64,000 nucleotides of DNA from Rubrobacteraceae bacterium (GTDB lineage Bacteria > Actinomycetota > Rubrobacteria > Rubrobacterales > Rubrobacteraceae). The position numbers and the translations under genes are program-made. Location of the stretch: contig JAUJNO010000008.1 in the NCBI GenBank assembly GCA_030448125.1, forward strand, positions 56,503-120,502, in the 5' to 3' direction. Shown piece by piece: positions 61,044 to 64,000 of this stretch (position 1 is the first letter of the stretch; each line of letters starts with the position of its first letter). The notes beneath the pieces are model-generated. The model made no database searches, had not been told where the DNA came from, and saw nothing but the letters and a program-made list of their open reading frames with translations.

Positions 61044-61946
61044 ATGGCAGAAAAGGTCGGCTTTATAGGACTCGGCATCATGGGCAAACCGATGGCCCGC
61101 AACCTGATGCAGATCGGGCACGAGCTCGTGGTCTACAACAGAAGCCGGGAGAAGGCGGACGAGCTGGCCGAAGAGGGAGCAGTAGTCGCCGGAAGCCCCA
61201 GAGAGGTGGCCGAGCAGAGCGACGTCGTCGTGACTATGCTCCCGGACTCTCCCGAGGTCCGGGAGGTCGTCGCCGGGGAGGACGGCGTCTTCGAGGGGAT
61301 CGGAGAAGGTTCACTCCTCGTGGACATGAGCACCATCTCGCCGGTGGTTACAAAAGAACTCGCCGCCGAAGCCGGGAAGAAGGGCGTGGGTATACTCGAC
61401 GCCCCGGTCTCGGGCGGGGAGCCGGGGGCGGTAGAGGGGACGCTCTCGATCATGGTCGGGGGCGGCGAGGAGGACTTCGAGAGGGCGAAGCCCATCTTCG
61501 ACGTCCTCGGCGAGACGGTGGTACACGTCGGCGAGGCCGGGGCGGGGCAGGTCGCCAAGGCGTGCAACCAGATCGTGGTGGCGCTCGTCATAGAGGCCGT
61601 CTCCGAGGCGCTCGTGCTCGGCTCGAAGGCCGGGGTGAACCCGGCGAAGATCATCGACGTCCTCTCCGGCGGGCTCGCTGGGAACAAGGTGATGGAGGCC
61701 AAAAGAGACTTCTTCCTGGAGCACGACTTTGATCCGGGCTTCAGGGTCGAGCTACACCATAAGGACCTGGGGATAGCGCTGGCGGCGAGCAGAGAGTATG
61801 GGGTGGCGTTGCCGATTACGGCAATAGTCAGCCAGATGCTGGAGGCTCTGAAGGCGAAGGGCTCCGGAGACAGGGATCACTCAGCGATCCTGACCCTGAT
61901 AGAGGATCTCGCGCAACACAGGATAGGGGAAGGCGCCTCCTACTAA
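61044..61946 (+). CDS. glxR: Tartronate semialdehyde reductase (2-hydroxy-3-oxopropionate reductase)
   Basis: A 300-residue beta-hydroxyacid dehydrogenase. The NAD(P) loop is VGFIGLGIMGKPMARNLMQI at 5-24, the substrate/phosphate motif is LDAPVSGGEPGAVEGTLSIM, and the catalytic Lys is in GAGQVAKACNQIVVALVIEA; HKDLGIALAASRE follows. It reduces tartronate semialdehyde to glycerate. ATG 61044 after AGGGAAGGGGAGG, 17 bp behind hydroxypyruvate isomerase. Together the pair moves glyoxylate-derived C3 units into glycerate. Confidence 0.92.
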   Translation: MAEKVGFIGLGIMGKPMARNLMQIGHELVVYNRSREKADELAEEGAVVAGSPREVAEQSDVVVTMLPDSPEVREVVAGEDGVFEGIGEGSLLVDMSTISPVVTKELAAEAGKKGVGILDAPVSGGEPGAVEGTLSIMVGGGEEDFERAKPIFDVLGETVVHVGEAGAGQVAKACNQIVVALVIEAVSEALVLGSKAGVNPAKIIDVLSGGLAGNKVMEAKRDFFLEHDFDPGFRVELHHKDLGIALAASREYGVALPITAIVSQMLEALKAKGSGDRDHSAILTLIEDLAQHRIGEGASY

Positions 61947-62224
61947 CGATCATCCCCGTCCCTGGCCGTAAGCCTCGCGCTGATATGCGGGAGATGTCCG
62001 CCGGCGGGAGCGGGACGGGGCCTGCTCCCCCTCACAAAAGGTTCTGACTCGGTACGCGTTGCTGTCGAAGCCCCGAAAGGCAAAAGAACCCGCGCCACCT
62101 GGAGCGCCTGGCGGTCGTCCGGGGGCCTCCGGCATCCTGCAAGAAGCTTACCGTTCGGTTGGGCTAGATGCGTGTTGCGCGGTCTGCTTAGCTTATAGCA
62201 TCCTGATGCGGCCCTGGGGTCGCC

Positions 62225-62407
62225 TCAAACGTTGGTCACGATGAAAGCGTAGGTGTAGGTGGCAATCTTGGCCACGATCCTCGTGGCCAGCCCGGTGAAC
62301 ATAGTGGCCAACGACTCGCCCAGCCTGAAGACCCTCTTCAGGCTCGGGAAGACGATCTCTATCTGCAGCCTAATCCCGTGCTGCCATTCGGCCCGCTCGC
62401 TGTGCTT
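62225..62407 (-). pseudogene. C-terminal remnant of a transposase
   Basis: About 60 codons reading RAEWQHGIRLQIEIVFPSLK, RVFRLGESLATMFTGLATRI and VAKIATYTYAFIVTNV, with no start and no catalytic residues. The RxxIExxFxxLKxxF layout with a late RxxAKxxxxxxAxxxN is that of IS982/IS5-like transposase C-termini. A dead fragment that ends 1 bp from the stop of the binding-protein gene. Confidence 0.5.
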
Positions 62408-63382
62408 TTAGAGTTTCGGTAAGGCATAACTTGCATTGTTCCGGCCGGCTGGCCACCAGATCTGCTGGTCGATCCCAGGCAAGCGGAAGGCCCGAATCCG
62501 AGCTTGCGTGGCTGGAGCAAGCAGGTACTGTTGGAAGGCCGTTACGCCCTCCACGTTTACCCCCGCCACCATATCAGGGTTGACCGCAACCGTCACCATG
62601 ATCCGCTGTAGCAGGGGATCATTCAGCACTAGGGGTTGCAGTTCGACCTTGTTTTGCTGCTGTGTTCTAAGAAACGGGGTCAGCCCCCAGAGAACATACC
62701 CGCCCTGCTGTGCGGCCTCCGCGATGGCGTCCTGCCCTTGCAACCCTTGATCGCTATACCATCCCTCCTTCTCGGGAGAGCCGGCAGCGTTCCAGAGGAT
62801 CTCGGTTAGGTATTTGACCCCTTCGATGTTATTGATGATAAGCGGCGACTGGGTATTCGCGATGCGGCGGAAGGCTTCTACCAGATCGGTCAGGTCCTGA
62901 ACCTGCGCCGGGTCACTTGGAGGACCGAGCAAGGCGAGTTGATTGAAGAAGACGGGCTGAGGCCACTGTCCAAAGCCATCCTGCATGAAGACTTGCGCGT
63001 CCTTGTGGCCGTAGTGTGAGAGGACCACGTCGGCCTGTCCGTCGCGCGCCGGTCCGTAGACATCTTGCCCCGTCGTGAGCTCGACTTGATACCCCGTCTG
63101 CCGCTCGAAATCGGGGAGGAGGTCGTCATAGAGGCCACCATCTTGCGGGGTCACGACCGAAGAAAGGCGGACGAGAGAGGTCGATGTAGTGGTCCCGGTG
63201 GCGGGCGAGCTCTCTGCATCACCACCGGTGTCCTTGCTACAGGCTGCCAGTGCCCCGCTCACAGCCACGGCGCCAGCCGCACCGCCGAGAAGCTGCAGGA
63301 AGCGAAGTCGACTCACGGCGCCTGCGGTGAACGTAGCCGCTAAGTCGGTAGTCTTCCCAGGAGGGAATACGTCTGTCATCAT
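62408..63382 (-). CDS. TupA/ModA-like substrate-binding lipoprotein
   Basis: A 320-residue secreted binding protein. Start taken as ATG 63382 after AGAAAGG. The signal region SRLRFLQLLGGAAGAVAVSG ends in a lipobox ALAAC. The mature part reads VRLSSVVTPQDGGLYDDLLP, LTTGQDVYGPARDGQADVVL, SHYGHKDAQVFMQDGFGQWP and FFNQLALLGPPSDPAQVQDL, which is the tungstate/molybdate-binding (TupA) pattern, although the usual TTTS opening is changed. No permease or ATPase genes accompany it, so it is an orphan in this window. The transposase remnant next to it hints at local rearrangement. Confidence 0.65.
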   Translation of the reverse strand: MMTDVFPPGKTTDLAATFTAGAVSRLRFLQLLGGAAGAVAVSGALAACSKDTGGDAESSPATGTTTSTSLVRLSSVVTPQDGGLYDDLLPDFERQTGYQVELTTGQDVYGPARDGQADVVLSHYGHKDAQVFMQDGFGQWPQPVFFNQLALLGPPSDPAQVQDLTDLVEAFRRIANTQSPLIINNIEGVKYLTEILWNAAGSPEKEGWYSDQGLQGQDAIAEAAQQGGYVLWGLTPFLRTQQQNKVELQPLVLNDPLLQRIMVTVAVNPDMVAGVNVEGVTAFQQYLLAPATQARIRAFRLPGIDQQIWWPAGRNNASYALPKL

Positions 63383-63575
63383 CAGGGCCTTTCTCAATCC
63401 GGATTAGATCTGAGGCTCCTAAATAGAGGCAATGGCAGTCCCTTGGCCGAATCTAGCAGGAGATGTACAGGCTTCGAATAATGCCACAAGTCAAGCGTGG
63501 TCCCTCCGAAATTCACGGACTTCTTCTTGGGTAGTGTGGACCCTCGTTCTACCGCATCAATCACGCAACACTCAT

Positions 63576-64000
63576 CTAGGCGGATCTTCGGTGATCAGGC
63601 GCCTCTTCGTGGGCATCGAAGAGGCGGGGCTCTTCGCCCTCGTCGCGCAGGGCCGCGCTCAATTCCTTTACGCCGCGCCACGTCTCGGCGAGCAACCCCT
63701 CGATGGCCTTCTCGAGCGCGCCGATCCGGAGGTCGGCCTTCTCCGCCGCCGCGTGTGCCTTCTCCTTCAGCGCGGCCCCCTCCGCAACCTCGTTGAAGTC
63801 GGCTCTCTCGAAGTTCTCGTGAGCTCTCTTCAAGGCCTTTTCCGCCTTCCTCATGGCGCGCTTGAGGGACCTGTGCTCGGGCTTGATCTTCGCCAGGGCA
63901 GCCTCGTCGTTCCCGTAATAGGCCTCCCAGAACCGTTTCTTGAGCGCGATCATCTCGTGATGCACCCTCCGTGCCTCGTCCTCCGCTCTCTCGAGGGCAG
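63576..64000 (-). CDS. Coiled-coil hypothetical protein, N-terminus beyond the window
   Basis: The frame is open to the window edge, so it is partial. The visible 141 residues are charged and helical: ALERAEDEARRVHHEMIALK, FWEAYYGNDEAALAKIKPEH, LKRAMRKAEKALKRAHENFE, FNEVAEGAALKEKAHAAAEK, with a tail EGEEPRLFDAHEEAPDHRRS. A heptad-like pattern points to a long coiled coil. No family recognised. Confidence 0.5.
   Translation of the reverse strand, partial: ALERAEDEARRVHHEMIALKKRFWEAYYGNDEAALAKIKPEHRSLKRAMRKAEKALKRAHENFERADFNEVAEGAALKEKAHAAAEKADLRIGALEKAIEGLLAETWRGVKELSAALRDEGEEPRLFDAHEEAPDHRRSA

Noticed and set aside
1..64000. CRISPR arrays
   Set aside because: No regularly spaced direct repeats or cas genes were seen.
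1..64000. tRNA and rRNA genes
   Set aside because: No cloverleaf with a GGTTCGAATCC-like T arm and no rRNA landmarks were noticed on either strand; a dedicated scan could not be run.

Overview
The window looks like the chromosome of a high-GC actinobacterium, most likely Rubrobacter or a close relative. The evidence is strong G+C bias in codon third positions, heavy use of GTG and TTG starts after AGGAGG-type ribosome binding sites, a class III polyhydroxyalkanoate synthase, and an adjacent pair of BchN/BchB-like (nitrogenase-superfamily) genes, which have been reported in Rubrobacter although it is not photosynthetic. The genus assignment is inference.

Layout. 0-4.6 kb: end of a nucleoside hydrolase, then a four-gene YnjBCD-type ABC importer. 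4.6-11.3 kb (minus strand): a split-barrel flavoprotein, an SDR/cyclophilin-like/2-hydroxyacid dehydrogenase set, and aconitase AcnA with an acidic insert. 11.3-17.5 kb: Yip1-like and GNAT proteins, then nucleoside salvage (decayed CNT permease, DeoB, pyrimidine-nucleoside phosphorylase, DeoD-type phosphorylase). 17.6-20.8 kb: BchN-like and BchB-like genes and a small partner. 20.8-27.4 kb: envelope and metal genes (Tat lipoprotein, HATPase-like protein, HtrA lipoprotein, CDF exporter, CadC-like ArsR regulator, second CDF protein, DUF3105, DUF305, LspA). 27.4-35 kb: a second aconitase-family gene, beta-carbonic anhydrase, YjdF-like membrane protein, subtilase and PRC-barrel protein, most of them with broken frames. 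35-37.5 kb: SDR and acyl-CoA ligase. 37.6-40.1 kb: an AT-richer accessory island with broken Fic and coiled-coil/TIR genes. 40.1-44.2 kb: acyl-CoA genes (thioesterase, enoyl-CoA hydratase, 3-hydroxyacyl-CoA dehydrogenase, two hotdog dehydratases) and a DedA protein. 44.2-45.6 kb: an IS701-type element wedged between a LuxR gene and a dehydratase. 46.7-49.7 kb: a LuxR/cupin divergent pair with palindromic operators, a cell-wall-anchored protein and a methyltransferase. 50.2-56.9 kb: PhaE, PhaC, acyl-CoA synthetase, 3-hydroxyacyl-CoA dehydrogenase, phosphotransferase and ComB. 57-64 kb: gamma-glutamyltransferase, RTX-like repeats, hydroxypyruvate isomerase plus tartronate semialdehyde reductase, a transposase remnant, a TupA-like binding protein and a coiled-coil protein.

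Themes. Nucleoside salvage feeds ribose and deoxyribose phosphates to central carbon. PHA and acyl-CoA genes form a storage/beta-oxidation theme, and the hyi-glxR pair converts glyoxylate-derived C3 units. The most unusual content is the DPOR-like pair, in which the positions that bind the catalytic iron-sulfur cluster are substituted. Many genes (27-32, 34.5-46.4 and 47-50 kb especially) are interrupted by single-base frameshifts, often in runs of G or C. Either this part of the assembly carries uncorrected indels or these loci are decaying. These genes are annotated over their full reconstructed span and flagged.
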